The position numbers and the translations under genes were made by a program. Positions 24,775 through 34,154 of a DNA stretch of 64,000 nucleotides are shown here, piece after piece; positions within the stretch are counted from its first letter, which is position 1; every line of letters begins with the position of its first letter. Below the pieces are notes generated by a model. It was not told where the DNA came from and did not search any database. It was given only the letters and a program-made list of their open reading frames with translations. Source of the stretch: Tolypothrix sp. PCC 7712 (GTDB lineage Bacteria > Cyanobacteriota > Cyanobacteriia > Cyanobacteriales > Nostocaceae); NCBI RefSeq assembly GCF_025860405.1, contig NZ_CP063785.1, forward strand, positions 1,302,001-1,366,000. Reading direction: 5' to 3'.

Positions 24775-26601
24775 ATGAAATTATCAAATAAGTATTTGGC
24801 ATTGATGCCAGGATTAAGCCTAGCAATATTAATCTTTATTGCAATTATCATTATATGGCAGCAGCAAGGCATATCGAAACAACCAGAGATTCCCACAATA
24901 TCTTGGCAAAATACCCGTTTACCAGATTGGAACCAAATTACTTTTTCTAAAATGCCAGCAATTAACGAATCTGGCTCATTTCAAACACCTCCAGGAGTGA
25001 CAGAAAAATTGGGATATAACCCCTCTCGTAGTTGGAATGCAGGACAAAAGCCTGATTCATTTACAATGCTAGGTGATTTTCAAGATTCTTTCCAACTCCA
25101 AAAGTTTTCACTTACCGATATCGCCCAAATTGTTGACTTGGATTTACAAAAACTGAACTTAGAAAGCTTTGGTGTGATAAATTTTCAAACTTTAGAAAGT
25201 TTGGTGAAAGCTATTCCTAATTTAAAAGAATTTCATGTTTCCGAAGTTAAATCTGTTCTTGATTTACTTGATCAATACTTATCCAATTCCTTCGATACCA
25301 ATCAAACCATAGGAAATTTACTACAACAATCTCCTCACTTGGGTAAATTAAGTTTATCATCATTGAATTTAAAATCTTACAACCTGAATTCAATTCCTGG
25401 ATTATCCACAACTCCCATTGGTAGTTTTGAAAAATGGCAAGGAATTTACATTGATGAAATTCCTGGACTAGCAAAAGTACCATTTTCCCAATTCCCCAAT
25501 CCCATCAACCCTGTAGGTACGGAAGTCGGAATAGTTGATATTGCTTTTGGTACTGACGAACAGAAACTCAATCGCACTATTTCCGGGAGCGATATAGAAG
25601 GTTTTGCTGTACCATGCGATCAAGATTGCGCCCATACTGAATTATCTGGTTCACCTGCTGTTAACGGTAAAGCTTGGGTTAGCGGGAAGTATCAGTTAGT
25701 CAAGGGTGGTAAAGGTATATTGGGTTCTGTTAATGGTGGAAAAGAACCCACAGGGAGACAACCTTTTGGTGATGCGTTCAAGGTGGCTATATGGGATATC
25801 TCGGAAGTTGATGGAATGATTTCCCAAGTGTTATTCTTCCGGGTTTGTATGCGGAATAATTTTGTTGATTTGGGATGTACACCCTACTTTATTGGCCCTG
25901 TTCCCTTCATGAGCTATAGGGAGAAAGAACCGATATTTTTAGGTGCTATTGATGAGAATAAAAATTCTGTCTCTACTCCCACAGGATTAAAAAGTAGTGG
26001 ATTTACTTTTAATAAGTCTCCGATAACATCTGGAAATGCGCTATCTAATTTAATACCAGCAGCGAAAGGTGATTGTAAAAAGCTTCATTCATCAGGTATT
26101 AATATTGATGCTTTGAGCAATGCACTGTTGAGTACTGAAGATAACTACAACGCTGTGGGTAGTTATGTTTGTGACTCGAATGGTAATTGCGGTCGAGCGC
26201 TGGGTGCAATGCAATTGATGTCCTATCGTTCTGATGTAAGGAAGATTATATCAAGTAAATCTGGTGGGTCACAATTCCTCACCAAGTTGGATACAGGTAA
26301 AGAAGTGACTGGTGAGGAAATGATGCATTACTTTTCACCCACCGAGCAGCAATCTTTAATTGAAATTGAAAGTAATAACTTATTATCAACAGCATCACAA
26401 CAAATTGACCCATCTACAGGCAAGCCTTTTAGTGGAAGCAGATTAATTAAACGTGCTGCTCAAATGCATTTTGCTGGTGTGGGTATTCCTGCTGATGAGT
26501 TAGTTAGTGATGTTAAGGAAGAAAATTCAGTCAAAGAATATGGCAATAACGTAGCTCATAAATATTCAAAAGCTATGGAATCAATGGGCTGCTTAAAATA
26601 A
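24775..26601 (+). CDS. VirB1-like lytic transglycosylase fused to a long leucine-rich N-terminal region
   Basis: A 608-residue protein anchored by an N-terminal helix (LSLAILIFIAIIIIW). Residues ~95-240 hold irregular Leu-rich units (LDLQKLNLESFGVINFQTLESL, LGKLSLSSLNLKSYNLN). A middle domain contains several Cys pairs (VPCDQDCAH, RVCMRNNFVDLGCT). The C-terminal ~170 residues look like a lysozyme-fold transglycosylase: STEDNYNAVGSYVC, RALGAMQLMSYRSDV and AAQMHFAGVG. It would open peptidoglycan for channel assembly. The large N-terminal part is not typical of VirB1 and may anchor it to the cyanobacterial envelope. Confidence 0.65.
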   Translation: MKLSNKYLALMPGLSLAILIFIAIIIIWQQQGISKQPEIPTISWQNTRLPDWNQITFSKMPAINESGSFQTPPGVTEKLGYNPSRSWNAGQKPDSFTMLGDFQDSFQLQKFSLTDIAQIVDLDLQKLNLESFGVINFQTLESLVKAIPNLKEFHVSEVKSVLDLLDQYLSNSFDTNQTIGNLLQQSPHLGKLSLSSLNLKSYNLNSIPGLSTTPIGSFEKWQGIYIDEIPGLAKVPFSQFPNPINPVGTEVGIVDIAFGTDEQKLNRTISGSDIEGFAVPCDQDCAHTELSGSPAVNGKAWVSGKYQLVKGGKGILGSVNGGKEPTGRQPFGDAFKVAIWDISEVDGMISQVLFFRVCMRNNFVDLGCTPYFIGPVPFMSYREKEPIFLGAIDENKNSVSTPTGLKSSGFTFNKSPITSGNALSNLIPAAKGDCKKLHSSGINIDALSNALLSTEDNYNAVGSYVCDSNGNCGRALGAMQLMSYRSDVRKIISSKSGGSQFLTKLDTGKEVTGEEMMHYFSPTEQQSLIEIESNNLLSTASQQIDPSTGKPFSGSRLIKRAAQMHFAGVGIPADELVSDVKEENSVKEYGNNVAHKYSKAMESMGCLK

Positions 26602-26625
26602 TTTTTGTTGGGTAGTTAGCTAACT

Positions 26626-27186
26626 ATGTCAAAACAATCGAGAATTTATAATTCAAAAACATTGATGATTTTGATTATAGGTTTGGCTTTATTGACCACA
26701 ATAATAGTTCTTTACTCGTTGGTATTGAACATGAAATCTTCGTCAAACAAAAGTTATGCACCTACTTGGAAACCTGCCAAAGAGATTGTGAATGCACCCC
26801 TATTTAAAAAAGTGCTAGCTCATGCTTCTACAAATAAGCTTGATGATCAAGCTGTAAAAGTAATACCAATTAGCTCTAGTGATGGTATTCATGTATTTGT
26901 ATTTGATTTTCATGCGCCTCAAATTTGCGGTGCAGGTGGGTGTTTGTATCAGGTTTATCACGAATCTGGAAAACTACTTTTGCAAGTCATGGCTAATCCT
27001 CACTTACCACCAAAAGAAGATTTGATTAGGGTTTCAAGCCGCGATATACAAGTTTTTCCTTGCTTAATTTTTACCCAGACAACAGACATGGAAAATATAG
27101 TATCTCGTACTGATTATTGTTTTGATTCTGGTCGATACACGCGCTTTGGCGAGACGTGGACGGGTATTGGTTCATTAGGAAATTAA
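26626..27186 (+). CDS. Unknown membrane-anchored protein of the transfer operon
   Basis: I do not recognise this 186-residue protein. It has one N-terminal membrane helix (LMILIIGLALLTTIIVLYSLVL, ~residues 14-35). A ~150-residue external domain follows with several Cys (FHAPQICGAGGCLYQVYH, VFPCLIF, TDYCFDSG) that may form disulfides in the periplasm. It lies 24 bases after the VirB1-like gene and 4 bases before virD4, so it is cotranscribed with them and probably part of the channel or of surface exclusion; that role is inferred from place only. Confidence 0.6.
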   Translation: MSKQSRIYNSKTLMILIIGLALLTTIIVLYSLVLNMKSSSNKSYAPTWKPAKEIVNAPLFKKVLAHASTNKLDDQAVKVIPISSSDGIHVFVFDFHAPQICGAGGCLYQVYHESGKLLLQVMANPHLPPKEDLIRVSSRDIQVFPCLIFTQTTDMENIVSRTDYCFDSGRYTRFGETWTGIGSLGN

Positions 27187-27190
27187 AACT

Positions 27191-29017
27191 ATGAGTAATT
27201 ATTTCCAAGTACAGCAAGTAAAATCTGCGCCAGTCCAAAGTTTGCAGATAGAAAAATTGGCAGACTTAATGAAATCACAATCTGGATTAATATTACTGGG
27301 TTGTTTTGCAGTAGTGGCTATTTTTCAAGTTTTATCAGGCAGAAATTCTAAAGGTAAAGTTGCCACTAGTTATTGGGGTGGGAGTCGTGAAAAATCATTA
27401 GCTGCACGTCAAGCGAAAAAGCAAATAAGTAAGCCAACTCGTAATTCTGTCGCATTGTATGTTGGTACTCCTCGTGACATCAGAATTACTCTTCAAAAAC
27501 AATGGTATGAGGCTGGGTTACTCAAAACCAAACCAACATTTTACAAGCAATTCATTTCCCCCAATTCAACTTTATATGTACCTGATGCTCAGAGGGGAAT
27601 AGCCGTTATTGGTGCAGCTGGTTCTGGTAAAACCTTCTCCGTAATAGACCCACTAATTCGTAGTGCTTTTGACCAGGGTTTTCCCATGTTACTGTACGAT
27701 TTCAAATTTCCAGCACAAACTAAACGGGCTGTAGCTTATGCAATGAAACGCGGTTACACTGTGAGAATATTCGCGCCGGGGTTCCCTGAGAGCGAAACTT
27801 GCAATCCGTTGGACTTGTTGAGGGATGAGGAAGATGCGATCGCAGCAGGACAACTCACTCAAGTCATCTCCCGCAACTTTGATCGCGGGGGAAATGCTAG
27901 CAGTGATAAGTTTTTCGAGGAAGCTGGAGATAGCTTAGTTGAGGGAATTTTACTCGTTACTAAAGCGGTAAAAGCTCTGACTGGTGAGGGTAATTACTGT
28001 GACTTGATGATGGCGCAGGCGATTTTATCTTTACCTAATTTGCCAGCAAGATTAGAAGCTACTTCAAAGAATAAGTTGAAAGTCTGGACTTCGCGCCCAC
28101 TTTCCCAGTTAATCAGTGTTAAGGATTCAGAAAAGACTGCTGCATCAATTATTGGAACTGCTCAAAGGATGTTTCAACGTTTTCTCAAACGTGATTTTGT
28201 TGGTGCTTTTTGTGGAAAGACTACACTACCACTAGATTTAGATGGTAAGCAATTAATTATTTTCGGACTGGATCGGAATAATCGAGATATTGTCAGCCCT
28301 CTGCTGGCTGCAATTTTACACATGATTGTGACGCGCAATATTACCCGTACTAGACCGCGTAAAGATCCTTTGATAGTTGCATTGGATGAATTGCCAACGT
28401 TTTATTTACCAGCGCTTGTCAACTGGTTAAATGAAGGACGCGAAGATGGTTTTGTTGGTATTTTGGGATATCAAAACATTGCCCAGCTGGAGAAAGTTTA
28501 TGGAAAGGAATTAGCAAGGGCAATTTTAGGAGGTACAGCAACCAAATTTATTTTCAATCCCCAAGATCCAGAATCTGCGAAGTTATTCAGCGATTATCTG
28601 GGAGAGATGGAAATCAAGTTTAGTTCTAAATCCCGCAGTATTGGCAAAGGCGGAGGTTCTCGCAGTTCTAACGAACATCACCAAAAGCGACATTTATTTG
28701 AACCCGCACAGTTCGCCAAGATGGGTACGGGTAGGGCAGTAATCATCAACCCTGCATACACTCGTGGCACAGAAGCTTATATTCCTCTGCTACAAAAGGT
28801 TAAGGTTCCTTCATCTGATATTGATGAGATGAACTGGTCAGAGGCAAAGTGGGATTTTGTGCGATCGCGCCTGATCCAAAACAATTCCATACAAATTACT
28901 GACTCAGAGCGATCGCAACAATTTCAGGAAAGGCAAGAACTAGCACAGAAATTATTTCCTATACCCGAACATACTGGGGATTTACCTTCACCAGAAGAAC
29001 TAGCTAACGTATTTTAG
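27191..29017 (+). CDS. virD4: VirD4/TraG-type coupling protein
   Basis: A 608-residue ATPase that brings the relaxase-DNA complex to the secretion channel. One clear membrane helix lies near residues 33-50. Walker A is GAAGSGKT (141-148), followed by DFKFPAQTKRAV. Walker B is IVALDELPTFYLP (~395), with a later ATKFIFNPQDPESAKLFSDYLG matching the TraG/TraD family. VirD4 plus relaxase plus VirB4 define a complete conjugative apparatus. The next small gene starts directly after its stop codon. Confidence 0.92.
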   Translation: MSNYFQVQQVKSAPVQSLQIEKLADLMKSQSGLILLGCFAVVAIFQVLSGRNSKGKVATSYWGGSREKSLAARQAKKQISKPTRNSVALYVGTPRDIRITLQKQWYEAGLLKTKPTFYKQFISPNSTLYVPDAQRGIAVIGAAGSGKTFSVIDPLIRSAFDQGFPMLLYDFKFPAQTKRAVAYAMKRGYTVRIFAPGFPESETCNPLDLLRDEEDAIAAGQLTQVISRNFDRGGNASSDKFFEEAGDSLVEGILLVTKAVKALTGEGNYCDLMMAQAILSLPNLPARLEATSKNKLKVWTSRPLSQLISVKDSEKTAASIIGTAQRMFQRFLKRDFVGAFCGKTTLPLDLDGKQLIIFGLDRNNRDIVSPLLAAILHMIVTRNITRTRPRKDPLIVALDELPTFYLPALVNWLNEGREDGFVGILGYQNIAQLEKVYGKELARAILGGTATKFIFNPQDPESAKLFSDYLGEMEIKFSSKSRSIGKGGGSRSSNEHHQKRHLFEPAQFAKMGTGRAVIINPAYTRGTEAYIPLLQKVKVPSSDIDEMNWSEAKWDFVRSRLIQNNSIQITDSERSQQFQERQELAQKLFPIPEHTGDLPSPEELANVF

Positions 29018-29356
29018 ATGGTTAAGAAAATGCGAAAGACACAAGTTAATTGGAGTCCACAAGTTTTCTCGATATTATCAAATTATCCTCAGTGGCAGGA
29101 CATGCTTCGTTCAGCCCTCCATAAACCTTTATTGGATACAACTTATTGTCCAGAAGTAATCGAAGTATTCGATCAGCATGGCTTATTAGCTGGTAGAGTT
29201 CACGGCTGCTTTTCTTATGAATGTTCGCGAACATTTCAATCAGAAAGCGAATTTATTGCTTGGTTATTCGATGGGGAGTTAGCTGTTTTTTATGTGGGTT
29301 CAGAACTGGTAATTAATCGCATACAAATATTAGAGAAAGTGAGTAGGGAGTGGTGA
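29018..29356 (+). CDS. Small unknown protein after virD4
   Basis: A 112-residue cytosolic protein that I do not recognise. Its ATG directly follows the virD4 stop. It is rich in aromatic residues and has three Cys (TYCPEVIEVFD, CFSYECSRTF). There is no membrane segment and no known motif. Its position suggests cotranslation with virD4. Its 3' end runs into an inverted repeat (29340-29480). Confidence 0.55.
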   Translation: MVKKMRKTQVNWSPQVFSILSNYPQWQDMLRSALHKPLLDTTYCPEVIEVFDQHGLLAGRVHGCFSYECSRTFQSESEFIAWLFDGELAVFYVGSELVINRIQILEKVSREW

Positions 29357-29480
29357 GTAGTGAATAGTAGGAAGAGGATTTTGAAGAAAGAACAAAAAAA
29401 ATATGCATTTCTGCCAGGAATTATGTTATGCGACTTCCTCAATGCTTACTATTAGCTACTCACTACTCACCACTCACTTC
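29340..29480. repeat. Inverted repeat of GAGTAGTGAG-type heptamers
   Basis: GGGAGTGGTGAGTAGTGAAT (from about 29346) faces CTACTCACTACTCACCACTC (from about 29456). The two arms can form a long hairpin around a ~80-base loop. It sits between operon genes and could attenuate downstream transcription. It is of the same general repeat kind as at 11530 and 47560 but with a different unit. Confidence 0.65.
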
Positions 29481-29487
29481 TTGAACA

Positions 29488-30882
29488 ATGTCTGATATTT
29501 TTACTGTTAACTCTGGTGATGCAATTGCAATTCAACAGCATTACGAACAAGTAATTGAAGCTTTGCTCAGAGCGATTATAGATGCCAAACAGGATAATAA
29601 CGAGCGTCAGGGATTGCAAATATTTGATGGAGATAGATTAGTTTATGGGCAAGATACTAATCAATTTCGTGATGAGATTTCTTCTTTTTCTGGTCAACTT
29701 TTAAATCCTCAACTTATTACTGAACTGCAACAATTACGCTCTACAAAAGTTGGAGAGATAGTAGAGGGAGCGATTAATAAGAGGGTTGAATTAGATGGGC
29801 AAGTTGTTTTGCAATCGAATAATCAAGGTAGAGTAATTATTAATACTTTATTGCCCCAGTCAAGTATTCAAACAGCAAGCTCTGAAAATTTGAGCAATTT
29901 AGATAATAGGGATAATAGCAACCAAATTGATTATTTGGAATTTTCATCACTAGATGATATTCAAGAACCAAAAGTTAGTTCAGATACAAATTTATTAACA
30001 ACTCCTGGCTCAACAAGAGTAAGAAAATCTTTAGAACTATTAGAATCTAGCCCATTAAAAACACTATTAAGTGCTGAAATTGAGCAGTTGCAAGCAGAAA
30101 TAAAAGCATTACAGCAGGAACGTAATTTATATCAACATTTAATTGAGAAAAGGTTACAGCAATCTCAAAATACATCTTGGTGGCAACAAACAATTAATAA
30201 TATCTCTATTGTAGTTAGTAGCGTGAACTCTGCCATAAAAATGGGGATACAGGAGTTTAAAGAGAACTCAATGCAACATCAATGGGCGGCATCTTTAAAA
30301 AACTTGTTTCACCTCCAGACACAATCCGGAGAAGGTCATTACCAAGCAGGTGAATATGAAATTTCTCGTCATGGTACTTTATATGAAGTGAAGGAGTTAA
30401 CCACGGACAAGCAAATAATGCAGTTTCGTTCGACTCCCTTGGGTGTAAGAGTTGAGAGAGAGAACTTAGAACCAACTCATATTAAAGATATTGATACATT
30501 GCAACGCTCTCTACAAAGAAATGAACCCATTCCTACATCTTTCGCTCCTGTCGGTCAGCAAGAAGCTGAGTATTTTGCTCGTGTAGAAAGAGTTACAAAT
30601 GCTCTTGTGCAATATGCTGTGATTCAACAAAGAGATGTAGAAATTGATGGTAGATTTTCTTATAAATGGCAAGCAACCCCTGATGGCAAAGTACGCATTG
30701 ATTCTAAAGATGGGCGAGGAAATTTATTAGAGAAATATGGCGGACAATTGAAAAGCACTATGAACGAGAGGGATTTAATTTATTTTGAGCAGATACTACC
30801 CAAATTACAACCTACTCGCAAACAACAGGACAGAACTTCTTCTCAATCTCAAAAAGCTGCAAGTCACGGATTAGAAAGATAG
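29488..30882 (+). CDS. Unknown coiled-coil protein paired with AAA+ ATPase
   Basis: A 464-residue soluble protein without a family I recognise. Residues ~60-130 form a short alpha/beta region. A coiled coil spans ~190-225 (LSAEIEQLQAEIKALQQERNL). A C-terminal region (~285-440) repeats the pattern of short beta strands with charged turns (GEYEISRHGTLYEVKEL, DGRFSYKWQATPDGKVRI). The last 25 residues are disordered and basic. It ends 10 bases before the AAA+ gene, so it is likely a substrate adaptor or partner of that ATPase; this is inference. Confidence 0.6.
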   Translation: MSDIFTVNSGDAIAIQQHYEQVIEALLRAIIDAKQDNNERQGLQIFDGDRLVYGQDTNQFRDEISSFSGQLLNPQLITELQQLRSTKVGEIVEGAINKRVELDGQVVLQSNNQGRVIINTLLPQSSIQTASSENLSNLDNRDNSNQIDYLEFSSLDDIQEPKVSSDTNLLTTPGSTRVRKSLELLESSPLKTLLSAEIEQLQAEIKALQQERNLYQHLIEKRLQQSQNTSWWQQTINNISIVVSSVNSAIKMGIQEFKENSMQHQWAASLKNLFHLQTQSGEGHYQAGEYEISRHGTLYEVKELTTDKQIMQFRSTPLGVRVERENLEPTHIKDIDTLQRSLQRNEPIPTSFAPVGQQEAEYFARVERVTNALVQYAVIQQRDVEIDGRFSYKWQATPDGKVRIDSKDGRGNLLEKYGGQLKSTMNERDLIYFEQILPKLQPTRKQQDRTSSQSQKAASHGLER

Positions 30883-30892
30883 TTTTCAGGAT

Positions 30893-32509
30893 ATGGAATT
30901 GTCTAACTTGAATTTATTAATAGAATCTGATGTGCCTATTGTATCTGTAACTGTCCCACTATTAGAACGGATGACAGCATTGCAGCGAATCTATAATGAA
31001 TGTGCAATCAAAAGAAATCTGCCCCTTTATTTGTGGAATCCAGGTTGGGGATATTTTAAACAAATCAAGTGTAATTTAGAACATAAAGTATGTTTTTATT
31101 CCGTAAAATTGAGCAGTTTACAGCTTCGTAATAATACTATTATTTCTGCTCTTAATTGTTTATCTAACTGTAACCTTGATGGAATTTTTATCTTAGAAAA
31201 TTTGTTACCTTTAACAGGTAATATTGCAGGCTACAAAAGTTTTTCTCAGAAAATAATTTCTCAAATAATTAATATCTATTACGATTGGGCAAGCTCTGGA
31301 CAATTCAAGTATTTGATTATTCTGACAAATGAGAACGTAGAATTACCTCAATCTTTAAGCAGTTTGATTCCAACTCTTTTGCTAGAATTACCAAATCATG
31401 AAGAAATTGCTGATTTAATCAAAGTGCTTTTACCGAAATTTTTAGGTGAATTGTCATGCAATTGCGATATCGCTGCCATAGTCAATGCAGCTTCTGGTTT
31501 AACGGCTGTTGAAATTCGTTTAGGATTGACTTTAGCAGTTAATTCCTGTGAGCAACTAAATATTAATTCAGTCGCCTCATACTTACTTGATTACAAAATA
31601 AATCGCTTTCGTGCTTTAAACTTGAATTTTGTGACTCAGGCAAATCTTCCAGATTTTGGGGGATTGGATTTGCTCAAAAAATATATTGAAAATGTTAAAC
31701 AGGACTTTTCACCCGAAGCTAGAACAGCTAATATTCCTCTTCCCAAAGGTTGTTTACTCGTAGGCCCACCGGGGACAGGGAAAACTTTAGCAGCACAAGT
31801 CAGCGCCAAGATTTTGGGTTTTCCTCTTGTGAGCGTAGATACCGCAGCCGTTATGAGTGCTGGTGCCATTTATCTCAAAAGGTTACTAGAACGAGTAGAA
31901 GCTTGCACTCCTGCTGTGCTTTACTTTGATGAGTTTGATAAATTGTTTGCTGCGTCTGATGAATCGGGCGAAGCTATCGGCTCGCGACAAATTTTAGGAA
32001 CCCTGCTAACTTGGTTGCAAGATAAGAAAACTGCGGTGTTTACTATCGCCACCCTTAATCGATTAGATGCACTACCACCAGAATTAACCAGGGTGGGAAG
32101 ATTTGATGAGATATTTTACGTGGGATTTCCCCAAGCCATTGAGAGAAAGGAAATTCTAATTATGCACTTAGCGATATTTGACGAGCGTTACCGTAACGGT
32201 AGTAACCCACTCACTGAGAAAGAATGGCGGATTATTCTGAATAAAACACTCAATTGTACAGGTGCAGAACTAGCGCGGATAGTATCTCAAGCAGCGCGTG
32301 AATTATTTCATCAGGGACAGGAAATGAAAATTGGGTTGGCGCAATTGTTAGCGCAAAGGGAGGCGATGGTGCCATTGTATGTCCGGGATACTGATAGGAT
32401 ATTGGCAATTGAGAATCAGGCCAGATATATCTGCCAACCTAGCTCCACTCAAGATACTTCAGTTTTCGCTCCAGCAATTACTAGCTACTGGGGTGAATCT
32501 TCTTGTTAA
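30893..32509 (+). CDS. AAA+ ATPase
   Basis: A 538-residue cytosolic ATPase of the classical AAA type. An N-terminal ~250 residues of unknown fold (itself resembling a decayed ATPase domain) precedes Walker A GPPGTGKT (291-298), Walker B AVLYFDEFDKLF (~345) and sensor-1 FTIATLNRLDALPPEL. Arginine-finger-like RVGRFDEIFYVGFP and a helical lid follow. This pattern is close to FtsH/Cdc48-like remodelers, but there is no membrane helix and no protease motif (HExxH). It is the last gene of the transfer operon, paired with a coiled-coil protein. It could remodel the relaxosome. No VirB11-type ATPase is present in the window. Confidence 0.8.
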   Translation: MELSNLNLLIESDVPIVSVTVPLLERMTALQRIYNECAIKRNLPLYLWNPGWGYFKQIKCNLEHKVCFYSVKLSSLQLRNNTIISALNCLSNCNLDGIFILENLLPLTGNIAGYKSFSQKIISQIINIYYDWASSGQFKYLIILTNENVELPQSLSSLIPTLLLELPNHEEIADLIKVLLPKFLGELSCNCDIAAIVNAASGLTAVEIRLGLTLAVNSCEQLNINSVASYLLDYKINRFRALNLNFVTQANLPDFGGLDLLKKYIENVKQDFSPEARTANIPLPKGCLLVGPPGTGKTLAAQVSAKILGFPLVSVDTAAVMSAGAIYLKRLLERVEACTPAVLYFDEFDKLFAASDESGEAIGSRQILGTLLTWLQDKKTAVFTIATLNRLDALPPELTRVGRFDEIFYVGFPQAIERKEILIMHLAIFDERYRNGSNPLTEKEWRIILNKTLNCTGAELARIVSQAARELFHQGQEMKIGLAQLLAQREAMVPLYVRDTDRILAIENQARYICQPSSTQDTSVFAPAITSYWGESSC

Positions 32510-32530
32510 GGCTGCGTTTCAAGCACTATA

Positions 32531-32556
32531 CGCTTGTGGAAAATTTTCCTGAAGCG
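32531..32556. promoter_or_regulatory. Palindromic site, copy 2 of 3
   Basis: CGCTTGTGGAAAA followed by TTTTCCTGAAGCG is a 26-bp palindrome with a 2-base mismatch pair on each side. It lies 22 bases after the AAA+ gene in the convergent space with an unknown minus-strand gene. No T-run follows, so it is not a typical intrinsic terminator. Confidence 0.5.
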
Positions 32557-32592
32557 AAACCAATTGGTTAAAAAATTAGGATTACCTAAAAA

Positions 32593-33420
32593 TTATTGAC
32601 CTAGAGAAAGTGCCTTAGCAACTCTTAGGGGTATGCTCTCCTGAGCACAAGCCTTCAAAACAGCAGTTGCCCGCGTATTTCCCCGATTAGCAAAGTATTC
32701 CCAAACGGATAACCAATCTTCGCAGGTAAGTGTATAAACCTGTTTGACTCCCTCTGGTGTATTAACTCTACACTCTACAATCTCTTTTGATAACTTCATT
32801 TTCGAGAGGGTTTTTGCCCTCTTAGGGGAATTGTCGATTAACCATTCACAGTTGGAATGAATGCAGCGCATTCCTTCGTCATACCCTATCCGGTATTCTC
32901 CTGGTGCTACAACTAAAACTTGTAAATAAATGTGATTTTCCAATTTAATTTGGATAGTTTGAGCCTTAGCAAGTCGATAATTACCGCTAAAAAAGCAGGG
33001 ATTTGGTGTGACTGCTTTACCTCTTTCTGGATTTGACAAGGCTTCAATCAATTGTTTCCATTCACTACGACTTAGAGATAATCGATGTTCTAGTAAATAG
33101 CCTTGTTCAAAAAGTTGTCTCAGATAAACTGCTACTGCTGGTAGCGTATATCCTTTAATTATCTTCCCATTTGGAATCTGTACAATTATTGACTCTAGCT
33201 GTTTCTGCTCTGCAAATATTCTGACATCTGTTTTTGATTTTCCAACGATTAGTGCTACTTGTCGTTCACTCATGACTTTGACACCATTGGGTAACTGATA
33301 TGCTGCCCATACGTGTCTTTTCCAATGCCATTGTGCTACAACTGTTCTCGGTGGCTCAGAATTTGTTGCTTGGCTCAATTTTATGTTTTGGTTGGTTTTT
33401 ATGTTCTTGGGTAGATTCAT
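32593..33420 (-). CDS. Unknown protein, possible DNA-binding regulator
   Basis: A 275-residue soluble protein I do not recognise. Near residues 50-95, VKVMSERQVALIVGKSKTDVRIFAEQ reads like a helix-turn-helix, followed by YTLPAVAVYLRQLFEQ. This is a layout seen in some plasmid regulators whose N-terminal region checks a DNA site. The C-terminal half is rich in charged residues with a few Cys. It stands alone on the minus strand, converging with the transfer operon, with a 734-base gene-free region upstream. Confidence 0.5.
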   Translation of the reverse strand: MNLPKNIKTNQNIKLSQATNSEPPRTVVAQWHWKRHVWAAYQLPNGVKVMSERQVALIVGKSKTDVRIFAEQKQLESIIVQIPNGKIIKGYTLPAVAVYLRQLFEQGYLLEHRLSLSRSEWKQLIEALSNPERGKAVTPNPCFFSGNYRLAKAQTIQIKLENHIYLQVLVVAPGEYRIGYDEGMRCIHSNCEWLIDNSPKRAKTLSKMKLSKEIVECRVNTPEGVKQVYTLTCEDWLSVWEYFANRGNTRATAVLKACAQESIPLRVAKALSLGQ

Positions 33421-34154
33421 AAACTGCCAACTTTCTATTTATTAAAGTTCAATTTTTTCAGGATATAGGGCTACTATAATTGCATCCTGTCATGTAAAAA
33501 TATCTAATGATAATTAAATCATCAGTCAGATAAAAATCATTTATTGACAGGATAATTACTCACCCATTTTTGAATTAAAACCAGACAAATAAGTCTGGCT
33601 TACCATTGTTATAGGTCGCTGTACATTGTGCAATCTTTAAGTAGATGCGAATATTATTCATAATTAATAATTCACATAAGAACTATTAATTAGCTATTTT
33701 AATGTCACCCTAATATTTTTATATAGATGCTTTAGATGTGTAGCGCTCACATTGCTATCTATTTTAGAATCAGCAATAGTAACACTTTTGTAAACCAACA
33801 TAAATTTTACATCTGTTGCTTCATACTAACTTAAAAATCTAGTTTTATCAAATACATAATATTTATCTAGCAATATAAAAATAATAAATCAATAGATTAT
33901 GCAATTTTAGATACTATTCTTTATACCTAATTTGAATATAAATACATAAAAAATACCAGTTTAAAAATAATTCGGCAAATGGTTAGAGCACAACAATGTT
34001 GTGCCCGGAAAAATAATTGATGTATTACAAATATTATGCGAATTTACAGAAATAATAAAAAAATCAGCAGATGATGAATATAAGCAATTGAATGATAGAT
34101 ATTTAAAAATTATTTACTAAAGAAACTCAAATGTAGAATCATCTTTTATTTGCA
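33421..34154. other. Gene-free AT-rich region with a short palindrome
   Basis: These 734 bases between two minus-strand genes have no supported gene. They contain GCACAACA-A-TGTTGTGC (33988-34004), a perfect 8+1+8 palindrome, and TTATTTTTA-rich stretches. The palindrome could be an operator or part of a transfer origin. I see no nick-site consensus that would decide. Confidence 0.45.

Noticed and set aside
30893..32509. VirB11-type ATPase
   Set aside because: Motifs (GPPGTGKT, FDEFDK, RVGRFDE) are those of classical AAA proteins, not of the VirB11/PulE group.
32531..32556. Intrinsic terminator of the transfer operon
   Set aside because: The stem is AT-rich in the centre and no T-run follows; the same sequence recurs inside a coding region, pointing to a binding site.
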